From assembly GCA_051453625.1 (NCBI GenBank), contig JBOZIK010000001.1, forward strand, positions 43,416,308 through 43,480,307: DNA of 64,000 bases, read 5' to 3'. Position numbers and translations under genes: made by a program. The notes under the pieces are model-generated. The model was not told the origin of the DNA. It did no database searches and worked only from the letters and a program-made list of their open reading frames with translations. Origin of the DNA: Welwitschia mirabilis (lineage: Eukaryota > Gnetophyta > Gnetopsida > Welwitschiales). Positions 1-10,800 of this stretch are shown piece after piece. Numbering within the stretch: the first letter of the stretch is position 1; the number at the start of each line of letters is the position of its first letter.

Positions 1-126
1 TCAGCACTATAGTTTTGTCAGATATTTTCTTTTACCTATCTTAGTTTTTATTGTTAAAAAGTTGGCTTGCAAACATAGTTTATCACCTGGTTTTGTCAGG
101 GACTGATAAGGCTAAGTGAGGGGCTA
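1..126 (+). mobile_element. 3' end of a gypsy internal region with polypurine tract
   Basis: This is the last part of the internal region of a plus-strand Athila-like gypsy copy. It is the reverse complement of the sequence that follows the LTR edge at 15331, 42077 and 57703. The purine-rich stretch at 114-123 (AAGTGAGGGG) lies directly before an LTR start, where the polypurine tract that primes plus-strand DNA synthesis is expected. Most of this copy lies outside the window. Confidence 0.7.
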
Positions 127-230
127 TGCTGCGCCGCCAACTTAAGTGTATTTGATAGTGTATTTTAAGTTGTTTTGCAGATAAAATAATAGATAAATGC
201 TCAGTTTCTATGACTATTAACATTCAAGGA
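127..230 (+). mobile_element. Start of a gypsy 3' LTR, cut by a gap
   Basis: The sequence begins TGCTGCGCCGCCAAC right after the polypurine tract, matching the family's LTR start (TGTTGCAnTGCCAA) with a few changes. Only about 100 bp are present before the N run at 231-959. The first 75 bp reappear in opposite orientation at 960-1034. Confidence 0.75.
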
Positions 231-959
231 NNNNNNNNNNNNNNNNNNNNNNNNNNNNNNNNNNNNNNNNNNNNNNNNNNNNNNNNNNNNNNNNNNNNNN
301 NNNNNNNNNNNNNNNNNNNNNNNNNNNNNNNNNNNNNNNNNNNNNNNNNNNNNNNNNNNNNNNNNNNNNNNNNNNNNNNNNNNNNNNNNNNNNNNNNNNN
401 NNNNNNNNNNNNNNNNNNNNNNNNNNNNNNNNNNNNNNNNNNNNNNNNNNNNNNNNNNNNNNNNNNNNNNNNNNNNNNNNNNNNNNNNNNNNNNNNNNNN
501 NNNNNNNNNNNNNNNNNNNNNNNNNNNNNNNNNNNNNNNNNNNNNNNNNNNNNNNNNNNNNNNNNNNNNNNNNNNNNNNNNNNNNNNNNNNNNNNNNNNN
601 NNNNNNNNNNNNNNNNNNNNNNNNNNNNNNNNNNNNNNNNNNNNNNNNNNNNNNNNNNNNNNNNNNNNNNNNNNNNNNNNNNNNNNNNNNNNNNNNNNNN
701 NNNNNNNNNNNNNNNNNNNNNNNNNNNNNNNNNNNNNNNNNNNNNNNNNNNNNNNNNNNNNNNNNNNNNNNNNNNNNNNNNNNNNNNNNNNNNNNNNNNN
801 NNNNNNNNNNNNNNNNNNNNNNNNNNNNNNNNNNNNNNNNNNNNNNNNNNNNNNNNNNNNNNNNNNNNNNNNNNNNNNNNNNNNNNNNNNNNNNNNNNNN
901 NNNNNNNNNNNNNNNNNNNNNNNNNNNNNNNNNNNNNNNNNNNNNNNNNNNNNNNNNNN
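231..959. other. Assembly gap (729 N)
   Basis: Only N. The two sides carry the same LTR terminus in opposite orientations, so the hidden sequence probably includes the rest of two inverted LTRs or a false join. Confidence 0.95.
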
Positions 960-1034
960 AGCATTTATCTGTTAGTTTATCTGCAAAACAACTCAAAATA
1001 CACTATCAAATACACTTAAGTTGGTGGCGCAACA
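960..1034 (-). mobile_element. Gypsy LTR terminus, minus orientation
   Basis: Ends TTGGTGGCGCAACA, the family terminus on the minus strand. By hand, 70 of 75 positions match the inverted arm near 127-201. On the right it abuts plus-strand integrase sequence with no polypurine tract between, so this LTR has landed in, or been joined to, another copy's pol. Confidence 0.7.
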
Positions 1035-1288
1035 ATTATCAACTCATTCATAAAGCCCAAGTCAAGTTTAAACATGACAAAAAGATTCTCTATAAGAACT
1101 TTGAACCTCATTAACTTATCATTTTATACAATACCTAAGTACACCTTTTAAGCAACAAGTTAATTGATAAATGGTTAGATCCTTATCTTATAGAAAAACT
1201 ACATCCCAATGGCTCAGTTGAAATCTCCAATCCAAATAATGGAGAAATTGAAAAAGTCAATGAACAAAGACTAAAAATTTATGAGTAA
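1035..1288 (+). pseudogene. Gypsy integrase C-terminal tail, broken
   Basis: Read in one frame to the TAA at 1286-1288, this encodes the tail of a Ty3/gypsy integrase, the region after the catalytic core that carries the family's 'LLYN...KW.DPY...NGSVEI' pattern. Visible pieces are KILYKNFEPH, LIILYNT and KWLDPYLIEKLHPNGSVEI. Two in-frame stops interrupt it. It is homologous to the minus-strand reading at 50823-51044, which lacks those stops. The catalytic core is missing because the LTR at 960-1034 cuts it. Family assignment is firm; no function remains. Confidence 0.8.
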
Positions 1289-3464
1289 TCTATTGATGAA
1301 ATCTTTAACATGATAGAAGCACTTATCTTAGAAGCCCCTCTTAATAAGGAGGACTTTTCTCTTATCATTATGTAAGTTCTTCTTAACTCGTTCCTTGGTT
1401 AAACATCATGCTATTACTTGAGTATATTTAACTTGGCTTATGTATTTACTTTATGAATTTACCATGATTAGTAATCTTTTACTTGTGAATTTTAAAATGT
1501 TAATATTAGATTCACACAATCTTAAGACATTCATATGTCCATGAGCATCACTTAAAAGGAAGATGCTTTGATTCTTTTATTCTCTTTCAATGATGTGAGT
1601 AATTAATTATTTTTGCATGTCCTTACTTATTTCTCATCTCATTACTTTACTTTTATCCTTATGAGTAATTGGTCATGTAGATATTTTTATTTTTAAAAAA
1701 AGAAGAAAAAGAATAAAAAAAGAAACAAAAGAAATAAAGGCCATGATCTTTTGTATATAAGCTAAAACCATGATCACCATGATATCCTACTTCAAGCGCA
1801 TCAGGGTAATTTTTTTTGAGAGAAGCCTTTAGCTGTATGATATGATAGCTATAAAAACTCCACTAGAGGGTTCTTACGCCTTTGATAGTGGTTGCATTTA
1901 ATTCATCATAACAGAATAAATTTGACCTTGAGGCTGTGAGATTAGTAATGTTCCTAGTATCATCAGAGGCATTACTTGTCTTTTAGACTGCTTTTTAATA
2001 AAGTATTTCCACATAATCATTTCATTTTTTTTGATTATAGTGTTGTTTTGATACTTACACTAGTGAATTTATGTTCTAATAGCTTTTTATCTTATCATTT
2101 ATTATTTGATAGAATTAGACATTCTTAACATCATTATAATCATTGCCTATTTGAATGGTACTTTTGAGCTTTTACATACTGTCATGCATTTTTCAGCTAA
2201 TGATTTTATGATTTTTACCAAATAAATTTGTAGGTTAGAATTTAGGATAAGTAAACAATCTTATTTATGTCTCTAGTTATTGTTTTTTATTTTTTTTTAC
2301 ATGTTTTATTGTGTTTTTCCAAGTTATTTCTATACTTTTTCAATATAGTATTGTGGATCTAATAATTTTAGTAGTTTCCTATTGATATTACTCATAGGTT
2401 TTTATCCATGAGGGTTGTTATCCTTTTTATTTTAATATATGATCATGATACTTTCTCTTTTGACTTTTAATTTTTTAATTTTTACATGCTTCTTGAGTTC
2501 AGGCATATTTGAAGAGTTTTCTTTCGCATTGCTTCCTTCGACTTAGTGTATTATTATGATCTCATTCTTTTCTATTTAATGTCCTTTTTTTTCATAAGTC
2601 TCTTTTTATCAGGATTATGTTTTTAAGGATAATTATTTACTTTGTACCTTCTTCCTGATGTTTTTGTTGCTTAGTTAATGCTTGACTACTTTTAGACTTT
2701 TTTTGGTTTTTCCTATTTTTCCAACATCTCATTTAAGTAGTGTCATCTTACATATGTCATCCTCACAATAGAGAGAATGACAATCATCCTTTTCAATCTT
2801 TTGCAATCCAAGAAATCTTGCTTAATCTATGGTAAGCAGGGGGTAACAGAACATCTTTTTGAATTTCTTAAGAAATATTAAATTAAAATTTTAAGTTTAT
2901 AAGGATCATTTTTTAGCTTTTGTGATACATATTTGTGATGCGTTGTGTGGATATGATTTCATATTACTTAAATAAAATTTCATGGAATGTATCTAGTAAA
3001 AGCATAGTAGCACACTTATAGAGTTTTCTTATATCTATGTTTTAGAACATATAAGACATTATGAATAACAAAAAAAATGTTATGATTAATTTTATACTTT
3101 ACTCCTTGTAGAATATTAATGCACTTGTAGACATCATTATTTGAGTTATTACTACTTAATTTTTATACATTAGATTTAGTATTACTATCTTGAATTATGT
3201 ATATACATTATCATTTTCTGAGCTATCATTATTACATTTGATAACTTTTTATGTGTGTATGATATTCATTTTTTCTATTGCGATGTGTTTAAGTAGGAGT
3301 CTTAGGAATATGAAGTATCTATGTCAGTTAATTATTTTTTTTTATGTCTATTCCTGCATGATAAAAATTGAACTCAAATTTACATTTTTTTAGCTTGTTG
3401 ATTATCTTAGTCAAATTTGCTTACAGTATAGTTTATCGCTCACTTTATCAAGAACCAATAAGAC
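1289..3464 (+). mobile_element. 3' untranslated region of a gypsy copy
   Basis: This is long, AT-rich and non-coding, lying between the integrase stop and the polypurine tract at 3466. It corresponds in reverse complement to 16409-18157, 42091-43599, 50153-50820 and 58508-60940. It holds a purine-rich stretch at about 1691-1738 and the conserved block at about 1775-1900. The short reading frame at 3190-3393 is AT-rich chance sequence. No env-like reading frame, sometimes found here in Athila elements, can be seen. Confidence 0.65.
1775..1900 (+). repeat. Conserved 3' UTR block, copy 1
   Basis: Sense-orientation copy of a block also found at 17580-17728, 33475-33630, 42951-43096, 48928-50297 (split), 59880-59987 and 60283-60430. 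It includes the sense words GTAGGATATCATGGTG (seen here reversed), CTCCACTAGAGGG and GATAGTGGTTGCA. About 20 bp found in the other copies are missing. Function unknown. Confidence 0.6.
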
Positions 3465-3465
3465 T

Positions 3466-3478
3466 AAGTAGGTGGCTA
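3466..3478 (+). promoter_or_regulatory. Polypurine tract before the 3' LTR
   Basis: AAGTAGGTGGCTA directly precedes an LTR start and is preceded by a degraded form of the family's 'GACTGATAAGGCTAAG' sequence. Less purine-pure than the copy at 114, consistent with decay. Confidence 0.6.
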
Positions 3479-4667
3479 TTTTGTGATGCCAATTTGTAGG
3501 AATTTTATGGTGTGTTTTAAGCACATTTATAGAACATTTATATAGGTTTGGATGCAATTATGATGATTATGGATAATTGATGGGATATTTATTAAAACAT
3601 GTAATTTTTAGCATATTTTAAGGCATCTTAAGCTTATTTTAATACTTCATATCTTGAAGGAATGATTAACCATGCAAAAGGCTAAGTTTTTTTTAAGATA
3701 AAAGATAGAGAGGCATAAAGCTGCAGAGTTAATTGTAGGGCCTAATGCTAATGGATCATCTTTTGATGTGGAGTAGGATTTCCATTATTATTCCCATGAT
3801 AGTTAGGATGACAACCATTTTATATGGATGGAAAGAATTATTTTTCTAATGGAGTCATGTGGCCTATGTGGATTTCTAGAGTTTCTTCTCTAACTCTTAG
3901 GGTTGATCTTCTATAACTTTAATGTAAAACTATAAATATCCTTCCTTTCCTTCACTTTAATTTCTATCTTTTGTATTAGACATTTTTGTGATAGAAGATT
4001 GAAAGGCAAGAGATTCATTCATTAGCTACAGAGAGAATATTACCTTGGTGTTAGGCCAAGTATCTTCCATTGAGGTGCTGCTACTTTATTCTAAGTAGAT
4101 GTTAAATTGATGATTAATTCAAGAACTTTTTTCACTCCTATTATGTAAACGTCCCTTATAGTTTAAATTGGTTATGGTTTAGTGATAACTTCATAGTTTA
4201 CTTAGATCATAAAAAAAACCTTTGCTAAGGTTGACTTTGTTAGTTTAGATCTTGCATTGTATTTCATTTTTTTCCATTCCCACATTTGTATTATTCATAT
4301 TCTATTTAACATATCTTATAGTTTATATTAGTTAGAAATAAGTGATAAACTCTTCTTAACTGAACTAAGGACTAATTCTTGTGATAGAAAGATTGGAATT
4401 CAAATAGAATCATTACACTAATATTTCATTTATTTCACTTTTTCATCTTTACTTTTTATTGTATTAAATTGTTGTTTTTTTATTTACTAAAATAGAAAAG
4501 ACTAAAATACTTTGTGAAATTAATTTTATAACTTCTAGCCTAGTACCTTTAACAAATTACAACATTTGGGTAATTATTGTTTATACTAGTGTGTATTTTC
4601 TACAAGTACTGTGATTTATAGGTTTTTGCCTAGGGACTTAAAGATTGCATAAATTCACACTGCAATA
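3479..4667 (+). mobile_element. Gypsy 3' LTR, nearly full length, plus strand
   Basis: About 1.19 kb. It starts TTTTGTGATGCCAATTTG (terminal TG changed to TT) and ends GCATAAATTCACACTGCAATA, the reverse complement of the usual edge. A TATA-like TATAAATATC at 3931-3940 sits at the position equivalent to the TATAAATAAG of other LTRs, followed by the transcribed part. The right edge abuts copia gag sequence at 4668, so this gypsy copy was inserted into a copia element. No target duplication can be checked because the left end is not in the window. Confidence 0.75.
3931..3940 (+). promoter_or_regulatory. LTR TATA box
   Basis: TATAAATATC, at the same relative place as the TATAAATA sequences of the other LTRs in the window. 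Probable core promoter of the retrotransposon; activity unknown. Confidence 0.45.
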
Positions 4668-4934
4668 ACCACCTATGTTTAATGAAATAAATATGCCTAC
4701 TAGAAGGCCAATATGAGAGTATTACTTAGATCCTTAGATGTATACATAGAGGAGATAATTCACAATGGATATTTCATGTCCACATTGTCCAAAACCAATA
4801 TAAATGAAATCACCATAGTGGTAGAAAAATATTGGAATCAATGGACTTCCACTAAAAAAGTCAAGGCTATCCTAGGTGCAGATGCTCTGAATGAAATTTT
4901 TTATATAATATATGCATATGAGTTTAATGTTTAA
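4668..4934 (+). pseudogene. Copia (SIRE-type) gag fragment, truncated on both sides
   Basis: The reading from about 4713 gives MRVLLRSLDV...EEIIHNGYF...ALNEIFYIIYAYEF. This is the N-terminal gag domain of SIRE-type copia elements (pattern 'YWKARM..FL.SLD', 'W..V.NGY', 'ALNAIFC'). It is homologous to 6358-6610 in the next copy. The left end is cut by the gypsy LTR ending at 4667. The right end stops near 4930, where a copia LTR-like sequence begins, so this fragment belongs to an older copia copy hit twice by later insertions. Confidence 0.75.
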
Positions 4935-6253
4935 CTATTATTTACCAATTGAAGTCAAACTAATGTTTTTTATGTAGAGAAATGTATTATATTTTGTGTA
5001 GAAAATATTGATCACTTATAGGTGAGAAGTTAAAATATTATATGTCACATTTTAATCCTAAAACCTATCAAGTTTTAATACCCTCTTAAGGGATTAACCA
5101 AACTTCTAAGGATTGACTACACTTAAAGTAAGCACATAAAAGTGAACTAAATTAAGAGGGATTGACTAGATATTCGAGGTATTGATTGGACTTGTAAACA
5201 TAAGCACTATACATCCAGTACTTCTAAACCAATCATTAAGGGTGGATCGAACATCTAAGGGATCAACCGGATTTAAGCACTATGGATCTAATACTTTTAA
5301 ACCCATCATCAAGGGATCAACTAGAAATATAAGGATTTGACTAGATCTTAGTAATGTACATCTGATACTTTTTAGCTAATCATCAAGGGGTTGACCTAAA
5401 ACTTGAGGAGTCAGTTGGACCTATGTAACTAAGTATCAATACTTCACAACTGATTTAGAAGGGATCAATCAAATTCCTAAAGAATTAAGTATACATGAAG
5501 CCATAAGAAATTGGATCAACTAAAAGAACACAAAGGTCGTCAATTTAAGTGATGGCACTAAGTAGGATCAACTAAAATTTTGAGGAATCCACTAGCTGTG
5601 ATAGAAAGGTAAATTTTTATAGCTATTAGGTATCTAATTTATGTTATTTGAAAAATATTTTCACTTATAAAAACCCTAAAAGTATTTTATTATATATTGC
5701 TAAGAGTCAAAACCATTTTACTAGATTTTTAGTCAAACTTTTAAATATTTTAGATTTTTTGTTATACTCATTTGGCATCCCATTCTTGATCAAAGACAAA
5801 CCAAAATTTGTGGTATCTTTGCATATGTGGTCAGACATGTAGCACCTTTTATTTTTATATTATACCATTTTCTAAAGAAGTGCTTAAATATTATTCTTGA
5901 GCCAAAGATCAAGTGATAGCTATGCATTTAAGCATACTATCACCAGTACTACACATTTTTGTAAAAGGTTACAAATGGCCTTTCAATACCTAAAAGAGAT
6001 CAACAAAAACCTAGGTTAGGCTTGGATAGAAGTTAATAATTGAGATTAAAGTAAGGGGTTTTCCCAAATTACTATAAAAATTATATGCTTCTAATTGGTA
6101 TTTTTGTACTTTATATCATTTTATTTTTTGAATAGTTTTAGTTTTCTTGCACAAGTTCTTAGAGATTCATTTTATGTAAGTTAATATTGTAAAGTTATTT
6201 AAATATTTTTAATAAACTTATTCACTATCCTCTAGGGTTCGTAATCCTACTTT
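4935..6253 (+). mobile_element. Copia 5' LTR (SIRE-type), left edge approximate
   Basis: It lies directly before a tRNA-Met primer site and gag, so it is the 5' LTR. Many short repeated words of the type GGGATCAAC, GGATTGACTAGA and GGGGTTGACC occur through 5080-5590, a pattern typical of SIRE-type LTRs. The sequence just before the primer site reads CTCTAGGGTTCG. The exact start is uncertain; a TG at about 4928 is one candidate. The short reading frame at 5648-5842 lies inside the LTR and is not a gene. Confidence 0.6.
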
Positions 6254-6265
6254 TAGTATCAGAGC
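6254..6265 (+). promoter_or_regulatory. Copia primer-binding site (initiator tRNA-Met)
   Basis: TAGTATCAGAGC differs by one base from TGGTATCAGAGC, the standard plant copia primer site complementary to initiator tRNA-Met. It fixes the 3' edge of the LTR and the plus orientation of this element. Confidence 0.8.
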
Positions 6266-6316
6266 TTTTTGAGTCTATGTTAAAATCCTAATAGGTCTAG
6301 AGTCTAGAACCCAAAA

Positions 6317-7560
6317 ATGAGTAACCCATCTAATCGTTTTTTCACTAGTCATTCAGCTATGTTTAATAGATTAAACTATGCTTATTAGAAAGCCTAAATG
6401 AGAATCTTCATTAGACCTTTAGATGTTGAAATCAAAGAGGTTATTTACAATGGATATATTGTGCCTACTTAAAAGAAAACTAATGCCAATAATAATACCA
6501 TTTTAGTTTCAAAAACCTGAGACCAATGGACTCCAACTAATAGATCCAAATCTATCATAGACTTCTATGCTCTTAATGCTATATTTTGTGTAGTTTGTAT
6601 AAATAAATTCAAATATATTGTAAATTGTAAATATGCAAAGGAGATATGGGATATTATCAGAGTTGCACATGAAGGAACATCTACTGTCAAATAGGCCAAA
6701 CTCCAAATGCTTATCTCTTGATTTGAAGACATTCATATGGAGGAGGAGGAGACTTTATAGGAATTATTCACTAGGCTTATCAACATCATAAATTCCATGT
6801 CCAGTCTTGGTAAAAGATTGGATGAGGTAAAAGTGATTTAAAAAGTGCTAAGATCCCTTTTAAAGATATTTAAACTGAAAGTCACAATAATTAAATAAAG
6901 CAAGAATATCAACATGATGATTCCAGAAGGACTTCAAGGTAATTTGCAAACATATGAATTAAAATTTTTAAAAGATATAAATAAGGGTATTGCTTTGAAG
7001 TATGTGTAAGGAAAGTATAGGCTAGATAAATCCAAGGAATGTTTAAATGATGATGAAATTTCTCTCCTAGCAAGAAGATTCAAGAAATTTTTGCACAAAA
7101 TAAAGAAGAAAGGTAAGCTAAGTAGAGGTACAAGAAGAGGACACTCAAAGTATAGAAATGATCAAGACAAAAAAAATATATCCAATTCTATACATGTAAA
7201 TGCTTTGGATATATGGCAAATGAGTACCCAAACAACAAAAGAGAATAAATAAAATCAAAGACATCTACATTTGTTACAACATGGGATAACGTAAATGAAG
7301 ATAATAATAGTAGTTTAGCTTAAGATTCAGATGAAAATAGAAGACTCTATTTCATGGCAATTGTGCCTCCATTATAGAACTTTCCTAGTACATTAGAACT
7401 TAATGATTAGGATGTCACTGAAGAAGATTAGGATGAGCTTAAAACATCTATTAGGAACTATACTTAAAATGTGAAAAGTTGTAAAGGACGTAAATGATCT
7501 AAACAAGATTGCAAAATCTCTCATCAAAGAAAAGGAGGAAATGAAATTGAAGTATAAAAT
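6317..7560 (+). pseudogene. Copia gag (SIRE-type), broken by many stops
   Basis: It starts at ATG 6317 (MSNPSNRFFTSHSAMFN) about 50 bp after the primer site. The gag domain follows: ALNAIFCVV, CKYAKEIWDIIRVAHEGTSTVK, then ETLxELFTRLINIINSMSSLG. A degraded zinc knuckle, CKCFGYMANEYPNN, lies near 7190-7240; the family pattern is CxxCxxxGHxxxxC, so two ligands are lost. Many in-frame stops fall where the family has W or Q (for example at 6388 and 6397), as expected from C-to-T or G-to-A change. The product would have been the nucleocapsid part of the polyprotein. Confidence 0.8.
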
Positions 7561-8166
7561 GATCAAATTTGAAAATTTTAATTTTTTATTATAGGTAAAA
7601 GATTTATCTCATTTTCTCAATAAACTTTTTAGTAGTTCAACTAAATTGAGACAAATGATTAGAATTTGAAAATCATCTCATAAAAAGTCAGGTATTAATT
7701 TCATTCCTCTAAAACTACAAATTTAGCAAAATCAGGTAACTTGGAAAAATAAGTTTATTTTTAAAGTTACTTATCATTTTTATGGTAAGTTAGGTCATTC
7801 AAAGCTATTTTTCAATGATAAAAAATTAATGTTATTTTTAAATTCAATTAATTGTTTCCATTTAAATTTACTACAAAAAGAGGTATACCACATCAGCATA
7901 AAAGGACTAAGTGGGTAAAAGCTAATGATTTGAAAAGTCTTTTAATCTAGATAGATTTTAAGGTTTTAAATGGTAGTAGGTGGTATTTAGATAGTGGATT
8001 CTTAATACATATGATGAAATACCAATCTAGATTCAAATAGTTGAGCGACTTTGATGGAGGAGAAGTTACTTTTGGGGATAATGAAAGAGTAAAAATCAAA
8101 TGTATTGGAAGCATCGGTGGAGGTAAGTTACTTAGAATAAATGAAGTTTTATATGTTAATGGTTTA
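7561..8166 (+). pseudogene. Copia gag-protease linker and protease, broken
   Basis: After a poorly conserved linker, the aspartic protease starts near 7980 with WYLDSGFLIHMM, matching 'WYLDSGCSRHMTG'; the D-S-G active site is kept. It continues SDFDGGEVTFGDNERVKIKCIGSIGG, the second half of the protease fold, with a stop just before at 8038-8040. The protease would have cut the polyprotein. Homologous region in the second copy: 9600-9895. Confidence 0.75.
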
Positions 8167-9065
8167 AAGCATAATTTACTGAGCATTAGCCAAATTTATG
8201 AAAAAGGATATAAGATCATTTTTAATAGTTCTAAATGTGAAATTTTGCATGAAAAAACAAATGATGTTATCCTTAAATCAAATAGAATAGATAATGTTTA
8301 TAGAAGAGACCAATTGTTTTTCCCTTGTTATTTTGCTTATATTGCTCAAAAAGAGCTTTGGCATAAATGATTAGGTTATGTTAATTACAATCAATTGAAA
8401 ATGATTATTCGTAAAGACATTATCAATGGTATTCCTAAAATAAATGTTGAAAAACATGGCTTATGTGATGTGTGCCAAAAGCAAAAACAAACAAGAACAT
8501 CACATAAGAGTAAAAACCAAGTTTTCATAACTATGCCATTAGAGATCATTCATTTGGACTTGGTAGGCCCCACTCAAACTCAAAGCCTAAGTGGTAAATG
8601 CTATTTTCTTACTATGGTTGATGATTTCTATAGATGTACATGGGTTGCATTTCATTCAAATAAATCTAAAACTTACAAATATTAAATTAAGATATGCAAC
8701 AAAATTCAAAATAAGAAAGGGTATACCACAAAGAAAATAAGAAGTAATCATGGTGATGAATTTTAAAATCACTTATTTGAGAAGTATTACATATACAATG
8801 GAATTGATCACCAATTTTCAACCCATAAAATACCACATCAAAATGGTATTACTAAAGGAAAGAATAGAGTCCTCCAAGAAATGGAAAAAACTATGTTAAA
8901 TGACAAGGAGGTTTCAAAATTGTTTTGGGCTAAGGCTGTTAGCATTGCATGTTATATTATTAATAGAATTTATCTTAGATCCGATATGGATAAAACACCA
9001 TATGAATTGTGAAAAGGAAGACAACCTCATATTTTATATTTGAAAGTATTTAGAAGTAAATGTTA
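8167..9065 (+). pseudogene. Copia GAG-pre-integrase and integrase core, cut by gap
   Basis: Continuous with the protease: LKHNLLSISQIYEKGYKIIF, then SNRIDNVY, typical of SIRE-type elements, then ELWHK and the zinc-binding domain (CDVCQKQKQ at about 8464-8490), then the integrase core start IHLDLVGPTQTQSLSGKCYFLTMVDDF with the first catalytic D. Further on, HQFSTHKIPHQNGITKGKNRVLQEM near 8815-8880 matches the part carrying the last catalytic E, here K in place of the usual E. A stop at 8368 and a frame break near 8683 disrupt it. The gap at 9066 ends it. Confidence 0.8.
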
Positions 9066-9165
9066 NNNNNNNNNNNNNNNNNNNNNNNNNNNNNNNNNNN
9101 NNNNNNNNNNNNNNNNNNNNNNNNNNNNNNNNNNNNNNNNNNNNNNNNNNNNNNNNNNNNNNNNN
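9066..9165. other. Assembly gap (100 N)
   Basis: Exactly 100 N, the usual mark for unknown size. The sequence after it returns to a point equivalent to 7533, so it joins two copia copies. Confidence 0.95.
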
Positions 9166-9975
9166 AAAGAAAAGGAGGAAATAAAATCAAAGTATTAAAA
9201 AAATAAATCTAAAATTTCATTATCATTTTATAGGTAAAACATTTATGTCATTTTGTTAATAAATTTTCTAGTAATTCATCTAAATTGAACAGATTCTTAA
9301 AATTTAAAATCTGACTTATGATAAGTTAGGTATTAACTTCATCCCCCAAAAACCACAAAGTTAGCAAAATTAGGTAACTTGGCAAAATAAATTTATTTCT
9401 AAAGTTACTTATCATTTCTATGGGAAGTCAAGTCATTTAAAGATATTTTGCAATGCTCAAAAATTAATGTTATTTTCAAATTCAGTTAGTTCCTTTCCAT
9501 TTAAATTTATTCCAAAAGAAGATGTACCATATTAGTTTAAAAGGACTAAGTGGATGAAAGCTAATGATTTGATAAATCACTTAATTCAGATAGCTTTCAA
9601 TCTTTTAAATGACAGTAGCTAGTAGTTGGATAGTGGGTGCTCATGACATATGATAGAAGACAAATCCAGATTTCAATAGTTGAGTAAATTTGATGGAGAA
9701 GAAGTTAATTTTAATGATAATGGAAGAGTAAAAATTGAAGGTATCAAAAGCATCAGTGGAGATAACTTACCTAGAATAAATGAAGTTTTATATATCGATA
9801 ATTTAAAGCATAATTTACTGAGTATTAATCAAATTTGTGACAAAGGTTATAAGGTCATTTTTGATAGGTCTAAATGTGTAAATTTTACATGGTAAAATGA
9901 ATAATATCATCCTTATAGCAAATATAATAGATAATGCTTATAGCATAGATTAATTATTTTTCCCTTGTTATTTTT
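9166..9975 (+). pseudogene. Second copia copy: linker and protease
   Basis: Homologous to 7533-8330 with an offset of about 1640 bp, but clearly diverged, so it is a different insertion rather than an assembly repeat. The protease reads WLDSGCS near 9625-9650 with the D-S-G kept, then MSKFDGEEVNFNDNGRVKIEGIKSISGDNLPRINEVLYIDNLKHNLLSINQICDKGYKVIFDRSKC. A frameshift after 9890 breaks it. Confidence 0.75.
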
Positions 9976-10800
9976 CTCATGTTTCTCAAAAAGACATTTG
10001 GCATAAAAGTTTAGATCATGTTAATTATAATCAATTGAAAATGATTATTCATAAAGAAATTATCAAAGGTATTCTAAAATTAAATGTTGAAAAACATGAT
10101 TTATGTAATGATTGCCAAAAGGGAAAACAAATAAGAACTTTACATAAGAGTAAAAACCAAGTTTTCACAACTATTCCATTAGAACTCATTCATATGGACT
10201 TGGTAGATCCTGTTCAAACTTAAAGTTTAGGTGATAAACACTTGTTTATTACTATGATTGATGATTTCTCTAGATATGCTTGGGTTGTATTTCTTTCAAA
10301 CAAATCTAAAACTTACAAATATTGGGTTGAGATATGCAATAAAATTTAAAATGAGAAAGGGTATACCATGAAGAAAATAAGAAGTAATTATGGTGGTGAA
10401 TTCAAAAATCATTTATTTGAGAAGTATTTTATTAACAATGGAATTAATCATCAATTTTTAACTCCTAAAATACCATAACAAAATGGTAGTACTAAAATTA
10501 AAAATAGAGTCCTCCAAGAAATGGCAAGAACTATGTTAAATGATAAGGACATTCCAAAATAGTTTTGGGCTAAAGCTATTAGCACTACATATTATATTAT
10601 AAATGGGGTTTATCTTAGACCTAGTATGGATAAGGCTCCTGATGAGTTATAAAAAGGAAGACAACTAAATGTTTCATATTTTAAAGTATTTAAAAGTAAA
10701 TGTTATGTGCTAAAATATAGAGAACATTTAAGTAAATTTGAATCTAAAGCTGATGAAGCTATATTTTGAGATATTCCATTAAAAGTAGAGTTTATTTATT
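9976..10800 (+). pseudogene. Second copia copy: integrase
   Basis: The zinc-binding part KMIIHKEI...CNDCQKGKQIRTLHKSKNQVF at 10035-10170 leads into the core MDLVDPVQT, then HLFITMIDDFSRYAWVVFLSNKSKTYKYW, NYGGEFKNHLFEKY and PKIPxQNGSTKIKNRVLQEMARTMLND. The usual final catalytic E ('NGVVERKNR') is a K here. FWAKAISTTYYIINGVYLRPSMDKAPDEL follows, the end of the integrase region. Several stops interrupt it. This copy runs past the point where the first is lost in the gap. Confidence 0.8.

Noticed and set aside
210-1019. Long frames across the N run (also at 20562-21013, 29906-30407, 49127-49489 and 57880-58617)
   Set aside because: They are made of N; only a few real codons at each end.
8041-8685. 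Two neighbouring plus-strand frames as separate host genes
   Set aside because: They are consecutive parts (protease to integrase) of one copia polyprotein broken by a single stop and frame change.
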